Below are positions 53,829 to 61,506 of a stretch of 64,000 nt of DNA, piece by piece. The stretch lies in contig JAKSRY010000012.1 of assembly GCA_024403415.1 (NCBI GenBank), positions 1 to 64,000 on the forward strand, written 5' to 3'. The translations under genes and the position numbers were made by a program. Numbering within the stretch: the stretch's first letter is position 1; each line of letters begins with the position of its first letter. The DNA is from Lachnospiraceae bacterium. Lineage in GTDB: Bacteria > Bacillota > Clostridia > Lachnospirales > Lachnospiraceae. Below the pieces are notes generated by a model that worked only from the letters and a program-made list of their open reading frames with translations, made no database searches and had not been told where the DNA came from.

Positions 53829-55742
53829 TCATAAAGTATCCAGAATATTCATCCACTTTTCCACACTTGCATCTGAAGGCATACGCAAATCACCTCTTGG
53901 TGACAAAGCAACACTTCCGACTTTGGGTCCATCAGGGATGCAGGATCTCTTAAACTGCTGTGCAAAAAATCTGCGATAGAAGTTCTTTTCCCATTTTAAT
54001 ATCGTTTCTTTATCAAACTGACCATCAAATGTCCGTGTCGCGATTCTGTATATCTTATCCGGTGAATAGCCGCACCTTAACATGTAATACAAAAAATAAT
54101 CGTGTAATATGTAATCCCCAACCAGTTCCTCTGTTTTTTGAGATATTTTTCCATCAACCGGCGGAATAAGTTCAGGGCTTACAGGGGTATCAAGAATATC
54201 GCGCAAAACCGCCTGAAGTTTAGCATCTTCACAATTATCTGCACTGTATTGAACAAGATATCTCACGAGAGTTTTAGGTATTCCGACATTAACTGCGTAC
54301 ATCGACATATGGTCACCGTTATATGTTGCCCATCCGAGAGCAAGCTCTGACATATCTCCGGTTCCGATAACCATACCATTGACCTTATTTGCCACATCCA
54401 TTAATATCTGCGTTCTCTCTCTGGCCTGGCTGTTTTCATATGTTACATCATGATTATTCTTATCATGATTAATATCTCTAAAATGAATATTTACGGCTTC
54501 TTCTATATTTATCTCGCTAAAATGTGTTCCTAAAATATTCATAAGTTTGCAGGAATTATCGTAAGTTCGGTTTGTCGTTCCAAAACATGGCATGGTAATG
54601 GTTTCAATATTTTCTCTGGGAATCCCCAGCATATCAAAAACTCTCACGATAACTATCAGTGCCAGTGTTGAATCAAGTCCTCCTGACACACCTATAACAG
54701 CGTGCTTACAGCCGGTATGTTCCAATCTCTTTTTAAGTCCCATACACTGAATATTTAATATTTCTTCACATCTGTTATCTCTTTCTACAGTATTCCCCGG
54801 AACAAACGGCATTTTTGCAAATTCTCTGTCAAGAACATTATCTGTCTTTTCCATTTCAAAAGACACAATAACATGCTCACCTATATAGGCAGATGTCGAA
54901 AAAGTATTCATTTTTCGTCTTTCATGCTGAAGTCTTGACACATCAATATCTGCTATTATCAATCCATTATTAAATCTTTCTGCTTCATTTAATACATATC
55001 CGTTTTCGGCAATGATATTATGACCTCCGAATACTATATCCTGAGTTGATTCTCCCTCTCCTGCAGAAGTATAAATATATCCGGATAAAAGTTTTGCGCT
55101 GGACATGGATACAAGATTTCTTCTGTAACTGTTTTTTCCAACGGTCTCGTCAGATGCTGACAGATTAACAATTATTGTAGCTCCTGACATTGCATGCCTC
55201 GTCCCAGGAGATTCAGGAACCCACACATCTTCACATATCTCACATCCTATTACCATTTCCTCCATCAGGGCATTTTGAAACAGTATATCCGAACCAAAGG
55301 GAACATTTTTGCCTTTATACAAAATATAGCCGGTTTTATCCGGTCCCGGTGTAAAATATCTTCCCTCGTAGAATTCAGAATAATTAGGGATAAATGTTTT
55401 TGTTACCAGTGCAAGTAATTCTCCTTTGTATACAACAGCAGCGACATTATAGAGTTTTCCCATATAGTCCCATGGCATTCCTACAAAGATAATGGCATCC
55501 ATCGAAGCGGTTTCGTCCATAAGAATATCTAGCTGTTCCTTGCATGAACACAAAAGAGTATCCTGTAAAAACAGATCATTACAGGTATATGAACTAAGAA
55601 CAAGTTCCGGAAGGACAACTACTTTTGCTCCTTTGTTCACAGCATCTTTTATAATTTCAAACGACTGTTGCCTGTTGTATTCAGGATTGGCAACCTTAAT
55701 TTTAGGAGTTCCTGCCGCCACCTTAATAAAACCATGTTTCAT
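53829..55742 (-). CDS. nadE: Glutamine-dependent NAD+ synthetase
   Basis: A 637-residue two-domain enzyme converting deamido-NAD to NAD with ATP and glutamine. N-terminal nitrilase-type amidase (about 1-290): Glu in VVLPELVLSSY, Lys in VTKTFIPNYSEFYEGR, Cys in GCEICEDVWVP. C-terminal synthetase (about 330-637): P-loop GVSGGLDSTLAL, GTGDMSELALGW. ATG 55742 follows GGAGGTGTGAAG. It is inserted between rpmF and plsX, genes usually adjacent, and has its own promoter and an attenuator-like leader. Confidence 0.96.
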   Translation of the reverse strand: MKHGFIKVAAGTPKIKVANPEYNRQQSFEIIKDAVNKGAKVVVLPELVLSSYTCNDLFLQDTLLCSCKEQLDILMDETASMDAIIFVGMPWDYMGKLYNVAAVVYKGELLALVTKTFIPNYSEFYEGRYFTPGPDKTGYILYKGKNVPFGSDILFQNALMEEMVIGCEICEDVWVPESPGTRHAMSGATIIVNLSASDETVGKNSYRRNLVSMSSAKLLSGYIYTSAGEGESTQDIVFGGHNIIAENGYVLNEAERFNNGLIIADIDVSRLQHERRKMNTFSTSAYIGEHVIVSFEMEKTDNVLDREFAKMPFVPGNTVERDNRCEEILNIQCMGLKKRLEHTGCKHAVIGVSGGLDSTLALIVIVRVFDMLGIPRENIETITMPCFGTTNRTYDNSCKLMNILGTHFSEINIEEAVNIHFRDINHDKNNHDVTYENSQARERTQILMDVANKVNGMVIGTGDMSELALGWATYNGDHMSMYAVNVGIPKTLVRYLVQYSADNCEDAKLQAVLRDILDTPVSPELIPPVDGKISQKTEELVGDYILHDYFLYYMLRCGYSPDKIYRIATRTFDGQFDKETILKWEKNFYRRFFAQQFKRSCIPDGPKVGSVALSPRGDLRMPSDASVEKWMNILDTL

Positions 55743-55820
55743 CTTCACACCTCCGAATTATATAGGCACTTCATTCAAGCATTGCGCATCGCTTCTGTCA
55801 CCCTGCTCGTCGCCATAACT

Positions 55821-55848
55821 AAAAAAAGCACAGATAGCCTGTATCTGT
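55821..55848 (-). terminator. Attenuator-like terminator in the nadE leader
   Basis: A 7-bp stem ACAGATA/TATCTGT with five-base loop followed by GC and seven T residues on the minus strand. It begins about 12 nt after the start site predicted from the nadE promoter and lies 80 bases ahead of nadE. No known riboswitch recognised. Confidence 0.55.
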
Positions 55849-55866
55849 ACCTCTTTGGACAATACA

Positions 55867-55895
55867 ATTATATATTCGCTCACCTATAAAATCAA
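55867..55895 (-). promoter_or_regulatory. Putative sigma-A promoter of nadE
   Basis: Minus strand: TTGATT (55890-55895), 17-base spacer, consensus TATAAT (55867-55872). The -35 lies two bases after the T-run of the rpmF terminator. Start near 55860. Confidence 0.65.
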
Positions 55896-55897
55896 AC

Positions 55898-55924
55898 AAA
55901 AAGGGATACAGAAAACTGTATCCC
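55898..55924 (-). terminator. Intrinsic terminator after rpmF
   Basis: A 9-bp perfect stem GGGATACAG/CTGTATCCC with AAAA loop and a T5 run on the minus strand, 13 bases past the rpmF stop. Confidence 0.9.
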
Positions 55925-55937
55925 TGTTTCTTCGCAA

Positions 55938-56117
55938 TTAATCCATAGCGATAACTTCTTTTTTGTTGTACGCGCCACAAGACTTACATACTCTGTGAGG
56001 CATCATTAATGATCCACACTTACTGCACTTAACAAGATTCATTGGATTCATCTTCCAATTAGCACGTCTCTTATCTCTTCTACCTTTAGAAGATTTATTC
56101 TTAGGACAGATTGACAT
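55938..56117 (-). CDS. rpmF: 50S ribosomal protein L32
   Basis: A 59-residue L32: MSICPKNKSSKGRRDKRRAN, then WKMNPMNLVKCSKCGSLMMPHRVCKSCG with a four-cysteine zinc ribbon, ending YNKKEVIAMD. ATG 56117 is preceded by AGGAGGTGTAGAT. It follows yceD by two bases, the conserved yceD-rpmF pair, and is followed by a strong terminator. The zinc-binding form (C+ type) is kept. Confidence 0.96.
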   Translation of the reverse strand: MSICPKNKSSKGRRDKRRANWKMNPMNLVKCSKCGSLMMPHRVCKSCGAYNKKEVIAMD

Positions 56118-56119
56118 AT

Positions 56120-56659
56120 CTACACCTCCTTATTAGCTTCTAAAAAAATATCCTTAATTCTTGCCATCCTGGGATCCGGAACAAATGAATCACATCCACA
56201 TTCATGATCGTTCAAATTATTACCGCACACCGGACACAATCCCTTGCACTCATCATGACATAAAACTTTAGATGGCATATTCATCAATACGTTCAGTTTA
56301 ACGAATTCATTCACATCAAATTCGTTCCCAACGAGGAAACTACACATTTCATCGTGTTCTTCTTCCGTCTGCTTATCTTCTGCTATCAGTTCCTGTTCAA
56401 ACTCAAGTTCAATCGGGACCTCAACATCTTCCAGACATCTGTCACACGGAATCTGCAAAATCACACTAAAGTTGCCTTTAAGTCTTATCTTTCCCACTTC
56501 ATAGGATTCAAAGTTAAGACAAACCTTGGATTTGTTAATTATAGTGTAACTCTCACGAACAAAATCCATGGATTTTTCACTAAAATCAACCTCTTCAATT
56601 CTCTTTTTTCTGCTTGATGTAAATAAATCAAACAGATTTAATGTATTAGTTTCGCACAC
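56120..56659 (-). CDS. yceD: DUF177 (YceD) family protein
   Basis: A 179-residue YceD-family protein: LNLFDLFTSSRKKRIEEVDFSE, CDRCLEDVEVPIELEFEQEL, and a C-terminal zinc-knuckle-like CHDECKGLCPVCGNNLNDHECGC in parts. Bacterial and plant relatives are linked to 23S rRNA accumulation. Start: the frame is open upstream to 56695, but that stretch contains a perfect promoter, so translation must begin after it. GTG 56659 lies within one or two bases of the predicted transcript start and lacks a Shine-Dalgarno site. A later start (Met near residue 31) would cut into the domain. The start is therefore the least certain point. Confidence 0.85.
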   Translation of the reverse strand: MCETNTLNLFDLFTSSRKKRIEEVDFSEKSMDFVRESYTIINKSKVCLNFESYEVGKIRLKGNFSVILQIPCDRCLEDVEVPIELEFEQELIAEDKQTEEEHDEMCSFLVGNEFDVNEFVKLNVLMNMPSKVLCHDECKGLCPVCGNNLNDHECGCDSFVPDPRMARIKDIFLEANKEV

Positions 56660-56666
56660 TTGATAA

Positions 56667-56695
56667 ATTATATAGACATAAATAATCTTTGTCAA
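56667..56695 (-). promoter_or_regulatory. Consensus sigma-A promoter of yceD-rpmF
   Basis: Minus strand: TTGACA (56690-56695), 17-base spacer, TATAAT (56667-56672). Both hexamers match consensus exactly, the strongest promoter in the window. Predicted start near 56660. Confidence 0.88.
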
Positions 56696-56709
56696 GAAAT
56701 AATTTTATT

Positions 56710-57738
56710 TTATACCAAAACCTCTCCTGACAAAACTTTCTTGTAATCTTCGTAGTTTTTCTTCAATAATGAAGGAGTATTTAATGAATATGGACACTTC
56801 TTCATACACTGACCACATTCTATACAATCCTCTATCTTTTTCATTTCTTCCTGCATGTTAGGCGCCAGCCATCCCTTTGATGGTGCTCTTCTTAACATCA
56901 GAGACATTCTTGCACACTGATTGATCATGATACCTTTAGGGCAAGGCATACAATATCCACAGCCTCTGCAAAAGTCACCCGACAGTTCAGTCTGTTCTTT
57001 ATTAATAAATGTTCTCATGGCTTCATCCATAACCGGCATCTCATCCATATATGCCAGCCATTCATCAAGCTCTGATTCTCTCTGAATTCCCCAGATAGGA
57101 AGAACATTATCATACTGTAACATATAGGCCATTGCTGCTTTTGAATTATTGATTAACCCTCCGGCAAGTCCTTTCATGGCAATAAATCCAACATTCTTTT
57201 CCTTACAAAGATTAACTAATTCAATTTCTTTGTCGGCAGCCAGATAACTAAAAGGATACTGAAGTGTTTCATATAATCCTGATTCAACTGCATCAAATGC
57301 AACCTGGATCTTATGTGCTGTAATACCTATATGCTTAATCAAACCTTTATCTTTAGCTTCAAGCATACATTCATACATTCCGGTTCCATCGCCTGGTCTA
57401 TACACCTGATTGGCACAATGAAACTGATAAATATCTATATGATCTGTCTGAAGTAAACTTAGAGAAGTATTTAAGTGATTCCAGAATTCTTCAGGAGTTG
57501 TCGAACCTGTTTTAGTAGCAATAATAATGTCATCTCTAACATCCTTTAGCGCTATTCCTACCTTTTCCTCACTGTCTGAATAAGCTCTTGCCGTATCAAA
57601 GAATCGCATTCCTCCTTCATAGGCCTTTCGCAAAAGTCCTACCGCAACTTCTACGGAATCTCTCTGGATTGGAAGTGCTCCAAAAGCATTCTGTTTAACT
57701 TTGATTCCTGTAGAACCAAGTATAATCTCACGCATCAT
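56710..57738 (-). CDS. Aldo/keto reductase with C-terminal 4Fe-4S ferredoxin module
   Basis: A 342-residue protein: AKR TIM barrel (about 1-255) with catalytic Asp/Tyr in FDTARAYSDSE, Lys in IATKTG and His in IYQFHCAN, then a ferredoxin-like tail with cysteine clusters CRGCGYCMPCPKG and CIECGQCMKKCPY. Family reduces carbonyl compounds, but the Fe-S variants of anaerobes have no known substrate. It follows ackA by 38 bases. No terminator is seen after it before the yceD promoter. Confidence 0.9.
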   Translation of the reverse strand: MMREIILGSTGIKVKQNAFGALPIQRDSVEVAVGLLRKAYEGGMRFFDTARAYSDSEEKVGIALKDVRDDIIIATKTGSTTPEEFWNHLNTSLSLLQTDHIDIYQFHCANQVYRPGDGTGMYECMLEAKDKGLIKHIGITAHKIQVAFDAVESGLYETLQYPFSYLAADKEIELVNLCKEKNVGFIAMKGLAGGLINNSKAAMAYMLQYDNVLPIWGIQRESELDEWLAYMDEMPVMDEAMRTFINKEQTELSGDFCRGCGYCMPCPKGIMINQCARMSLMLRRAPSKGWLAPNMQEEMKKIEDCIECGQCMKKCPYSLNTPSLLKKNYEDYKKVLSGEVLV

Positions 57739-57776
57739 AATATGATCACCTATATCTTAAATGTAAAAATCTTAAC

Positions 57777-58970
57777 TTACAAGAGAGCTACTGTCTGTCT
57801 TGCTATTGCAAGTTCTTCATTTGTCGGAATAACCAAAACCTTTACTTTAGAGTCCGCAGTTGAAATTTCAACAGCTTTGCCTCTTGTTTTATTAATTTCT
57901 TTATCAATAGTAATTCCAAGATATCCAAGATACTTAAGTATTATTTCTCTTACAAAACCTGAGTTTTCACCAACGCCTGCTGTAAAGCAGATGGCATCTA
58001 CTCCATTCATTGCTGCTGTATAAGCACCTATATATTTGGCAACCCTATAGCAGAAGGTATCTACTGCTCTGATGCAGTTTTCCTTTCCTTCAATATAACC
58101 GTCTTCAAGATCTCTGAAATCTGATGACAATTCTTCTGAAAGGCCATATACTCCTGATTTCTTGTTAAGAATATTGAGAACTCCGTGAATATCAAGATTC
58201 TCCTTATCACAGAGGAACTCAAGAATAGCAGGATCAAGATCTCCTGATCTTGTACCCATAATTAATCCTTCAAGTGGAGTAAGTCCCATTGAGGTATCAA
58301 CACATTTACCATTTTTAACAGCTGAAACGGAAGCTCCGTTTCCAAGATGACAAACGATAGTCTTTAATTCATCATAATTCTTTCCAAGCATATCTGCAGC
58401 TGCATGAGAAACAAAATCATGTGATGTTCCATGGAAGCCATATCTTCTGATGTGATACTTTTCATACATATCATAAGGCAGACCGTAAAGATATGCTTCT
58501 TCAGGCATAGTCTGATGAAAAGCCGTATCAAATACTGCTATCTGAGGTGTATTAGGCATGAGGTTCTGACATGCACGAACGCCAATAAGATTTGCAGGAT
58601 TATGCAATGGTGCAAGATCATTACATTCTTCTATTGCTTTCATAACCTCTTCATCAATAATCGTTGCTTTATTAAACTTTTCACCGCCGTGAACAATTCT
58701 GTGTCCTACAGCATTGATATCATTCAAATTCTTAACAACACCTGTCTTTTCATCAGTAAGTGCGTCAATAACGAGTTTAATTGCATCAGTATGATCCTTC
58801 ATTGGCGACTTTGTAACTATCTTTTCTCCTCCATTCGGAGTAAAAGAAATGACACTTCCGTCAATTCCTATTCTTTCACACAGACCCTTTCCGATTACTT
58901 TTTCGTTTTCCGAATCAATAAGCTGAAATTTAAGTGATGAACTGCCACAATTTATAACCAAAACATTCAT
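57777..58970 (-). CDS. ackA: Acetate kinase
   Basis: A 397-residue kinase making ATP from acetyl-phosphate. N-terminus [15 protein letters not shown], substrate motif [21 protein letters not shown], and [10 protein letters not shown] near the C-terminus. Length is normal. ATG with GGAGACAAA. Downstream of pta by 80 bases; the pair forms the main ATP-yielding route from acetyl-CoA in fermenting clostridia. Confidence 0.97.
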   Translation of the reverse strand: MNVLVINCGSSSLKFQLIDSENEKVIGKGLCERIGIDGSVISFTPNGGEKIVTKSPMKDHTDAIKLVIDALTDEKTGVVKNLNDINAVGHRIVHGGEKFNKATIIDEEVMKAIEECNDLAPLHNPANLIGVRACQNLMPNTPQIAVFDTAFHQTMPEEAYLYGLPYDMYEKYHIRRYGFHGTSHDFVSHAAADMLGKNYDELKTIVCHLGNGASVSAVKNGKCVDTSMGLTPLEGLIMGTRSGDLDPAILEFLCDKENLDIHGVLNILNKKSGVYGLSEELSSDFRDLEDGYIEGKENCIRAVDTFCYRVAKYIGAYTAAMNGVDAICFTAGVGENSGFVREIILKYLGYLGITIDKEINKTRGKAVEISTADSKVKVLVIPTNEELAIARQTVALL

Positions 58971-59050
58971 TTTGTCTCCATTCCGCTGCTATGCAGCATA
59001 AAAATATATTTATGAATATTTATTAACAAAACCAATAACTACTCAGGGTA

Positions 59051-60052
59051 TTACTGAAGCTGAGCCTGAACTGCTGTAATCGCAACAACACCAACGATAT
59101 CCTGCCATGAACATCCTCTTGAAAGATCATTTACAGGCTTTGCAATTCCCTGAAGCATAGGACCATATGCTTCAACGCCGCCAAGTCTCTGAACCAGCTT
59201 GTATGCGATATTTCCACAGTCAAGATTAGGAAATACAAGAACATTAGCTTTTCCGGCAACCTCTGATTTTGGAGCCTTTGTCTTGGCAACTGCAGGAACA
59301 ATGGCGGCATCAGCCTGCAATTCTCCGTCTATACAAAGTGAAGGATACTGTTCATGAGCAATTCTTGTTGCTTCAACCATCTTATCAACAAGCGGATGCT
59401 TGGCTGATCCCTTGGTTGAATGCGAAAGCATTGCAATAATAGGTTTTGAACCAACAAGCTGCTTAAAGCTCTTAGCTGATGTATCTGCAATTGCTGCAAG
59501 TTCTTCCGGTGTAGGATCCTGATTAAGACCACAGTCTGCAAATATAAAGGTTCCATCATCTCCCATATCACAGTTTGGAGCACACATCAGGAAGAAGCCT
59601 GAAACAAGTTTAATTCCGGGTGCTGTCTTTAATATCTGAAGTGCGGGACGCAAAGTATCTGCAGTTGCATGACAAGCTCCTGCAACCATGCCATCGGCAT
59701 CATTTGCTTTAACCATCATAACCCCAAATGTTAAAGGATCTGAAAGCAAAGTCTCTCTTGCGTTTTCCAATGTCATTCCCTTATGTTTTCTTAATTCATA
59801 AAGCAGATTGGCATATTCTTCTGTCTTTTCTGACAACTGAGGATTAATAATAACAACCCCATCGAGATCAATTTCCAACCAGTTGGCACCATCCATTATC
59901 TTCTCGGCATCACCTATCATAATAATCTTGGCAATTCCTTCCTTCATAATGTTTGCTGCGGCAATAAGGGTACGCTTGTCTGTTGTCTCCGGCAAAACTA
60001 TAGTTTTTCTGTCAGATTTAGCCTTTTCTTTTATTGTATCTATGTATGCCAT
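59051..60052 (-). CDS. pta: Phosphate acetyltransferase
   Basis: A 333-residue short-form Pta (no P-loop N-terminal domain) converting acetyl-CoA and phosphate to acetyl-phosphate. Motifs: RKTIVLPETTDKRTL, DADGMVAGACHATADTLRPAL, MLSHSTKGSAKHP, LVFPNLDCGNIAYKL. ATG after AAAGGAGTAGGG. First gene of pta-ackA. Divergent from tmcAL. Confidence 0.97.
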   Translation of the reverse strand: MAYIDTIKEKAKSDRKTIVLPETTDKRTLIAAANIMKEGIAKIIMIGDAEKIMDGANWLEIDLDGVVIINPQLSEKTEEYANLLYELRKHKGMTLENARETLLSDPLTFGVMMVKANDADGMVAGACHATADTLRPALQILKTAPGIKLVSGFFLMCAPNCDMGDDGTFIFADCGLNQDPTPEELAAIADTSAKSFKQLVGSKPIIAMLSHSTKGSAKHPLVDKMVEATRIAHEQYPSLCIDGELQADAAIVPAVAKTKAPKSEVAGKANVLVFPNLDCGNIAYKLVQRLGGVEAYGPMLQGIAKPVNDLSRGCSWQDIVGVVAITAVQAQLQ

Positions 60053-60144
60053 AGTCCCTACTCCTTTACATATATTAATTTTTAAAGTTATTATTATTCA
60101 TAGGTTGAATTTTTTAATAATAAACATTACGCTCAACATTCATA

Positions 60145-60153
60145 ATTATAACA
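60145..60153 (-). promoter_or_regulatory. Extended -10 promoter of pta-ackA
   Basis: Minus strand TGTTATAAT: consensus -10 with the extended TGN, weak -35 match upstream. Start near 60138, leader about 86 nt. The rest of the 169-base divergent gap is AT-rich; no clear plus-strand promoter was chosen for tmcAL. Confidence 0.55.
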
Positions 60154-60221
60154 CAAAAGTTGTAGTTAATCACCATTCCACGGAACTTACTCACAACTAT
60201 TTTTCAATATCAGGAGTTAAA

Positions 60222-61400
60222 ATGTCCACTATCAATAACGAGAATATTTTTGCCGTAATATGTGAATTCAATCCCTTCCACCTGGGACATTCATATCTCA
60301 TCGACGAAACCAGAAAAAATACCGGTTCAAAATACTGTATCGCACTCATGAGCGGTGATTATGTTCAACGAGGCGAACCTGCTGTATTTGATAAATATAC
60401 ACGTACCAGAATGGCTCTTATGAACGGAGCAGATCTGGTAATTGAATTACCTACCATCTATGCCACTGCCTCAGCTGAAGGCTTTGCAAAAGGTGCTGTT
60501 TCTCTTCTGAACTCACTTAACTGCGTAGACTACTTAAGTTTTGGTTCAGAAAACGGAAATATCAAAGAACTGATGGATATGGCATATATACTTAATAATC
60601 CATCTCCCGAAGATGATTCACGAATGCGCGAATTAATAAAAAGTGGGATATCCTATCCAAAAGCAAGAGACATTGTGTTTGGCCAATATGATGTTGCTAA
60701 AGATATTATCAGTGCTCCAAACAATATACTTGCTGTTGAATATATCAGAGCATTATTGTCTTTAGGCAGTTCAATTACCCCGTTTACAACAGAACGAAAA
60801 TCAATGGGCTATAACTCCGATTGTATTGATGAAAATGCAGCATACTGCAGTGCTCTGTCAATCAGAAACTGTATTAGCATGAGAAATAATGCTTATACCG
60901 GATATGTACCCGAAAACTCCCTGGAATTATATTCCGAAAAACCTGTTTTTATAAATGATTTCAGCGATGTTATTTACTACAGTTTATCATCACAATCACC
61001 TGAAGAGCTTTCGGAATATTTAGATGTAAATAAAGAGCTTTCTCATAAAATAGTTAAGAATCTGTGTAATTATAAAACAGCTGAGGATTTCATTGATCTG
61101 TTAAAATCAAAAAATATAACAAGAAGCAGAATAAGCCGTGCGCTTATCCATATAGTTCTTGGTATCACTTGTAATCCTGTCGAAACCATCCCTACCTATG
61201 CGCGAATACTTGGTTTCAGGAAAGAAGCAGCTTCGTTACTCACTACCTTAAAAGATAAATCTGACATATCAATAATCAGTAAACTAAAAGATTATGGTTC
61301 CTCTCCCGAACTTGATATAGATATAAAGGGTGCCACACTATATGAGCAGATAAGAAAAACATATCAGAACGAATACTCTTCTCAAATTGTTATAATATAA
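60222..61400 (+). CDS. tmcAL: tRNA(Met) cytidine acetate ligase (TmcAL/YlbM family)
   Basis: A 392-residue nucleotidyltransferase-like enzyme that forms N4-acetylcytidine at the wobble position of elongator tRNA-Met using acetate and ATP (family knowledge). N-terminus AVICEFNPFHLGHSYLI carries the HxGH nucleotide-binding signature; SGDYVQRGEPAVFDKYTRTRMAL and GADLVIELPTIYA follow. ATG 60222 is decided by AGGAG eight bases upstream. The long open upstream extension to 59883 is antisense to pta and rejected. Interesting neighbour: pta/ackA, which make acetyl-phosphate and acetate. It ends at a bidirectional terminator. Confidence 0.92.
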   Translation: MSTINNENIFAVICEFNPFHLGHSYLIDETRKNTGSKYCIALMSGDYVQRGEPAVFDKYTRTRMALMNGADLVIELPTIYATASAEGFAKGAVSLLNSLNCVDYLSFGSENGNIKELMDMAYILNNPSPEDDSRMRELIKSGISYPKARDIVFGQYDVAKDIISAPNNILAVEYIRALLSLGSSITPFTTERKSMGYNSDCIDENAAYCSALSIRNCISMRNNAYTGYVPENSLELYSEKPVFINDFSDVIYYSLSSQSPEELSEYLDVNKELSHKIVKNLCNYKTAEDFIDLLKSKNITRSRISRALIHIVLGITCNPVETIPTYARILGFRKEAASLLTTLKDKSDISIISKLKDYGSSPELDIDIKGATLYEQIRKTYQNEYSSQIVII

Positions 61401-61454
61401 TTACGTGTAACCGGCTAATACCAATTAATCCGCAACCAAAGTTATTTCATAAAC

Positions 61455-61493
61455 AAAACACCCTGAAAATATAATCATTTTTCAGGGTGTTTT
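61455..61493. terminator. Bidirectional terminator between tmcAL and the diguanylate cyclase
   Basis: A 15-bp perfect stem (61455-61469 with 61479-61493, AAAACACCCTGAAAA on plus) and nine-base loop, with A/T runs on both outer sides. Confidence 0.92.
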
Positions 61494-61506
61494 CTTATCT
61501 TAATAT

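Noticed and set aside
42481-55924. Inverted repeats in intergenic regions considered as a repeat family or CRISPR remnants
   Set aside because: The stems differ in sequence from one another, each lies shortly after a stop codon, and no regular spacing exists; they are separate terminators.
56660-56695. Upstream TTG start for YceD giving a 191-residue protein
   Set aside because: The TTG is part of the -35 TTGACA of a perfect promoter, and the first 12 residues would be encoded before the transcript start.
59883-60221. 113-codon upstream extension of tmcAL
   Set aside because: It is antisense to pta, has no ribosome site, and ATG 60222 with AGGAG starts exactly at the conserved N-terminus.
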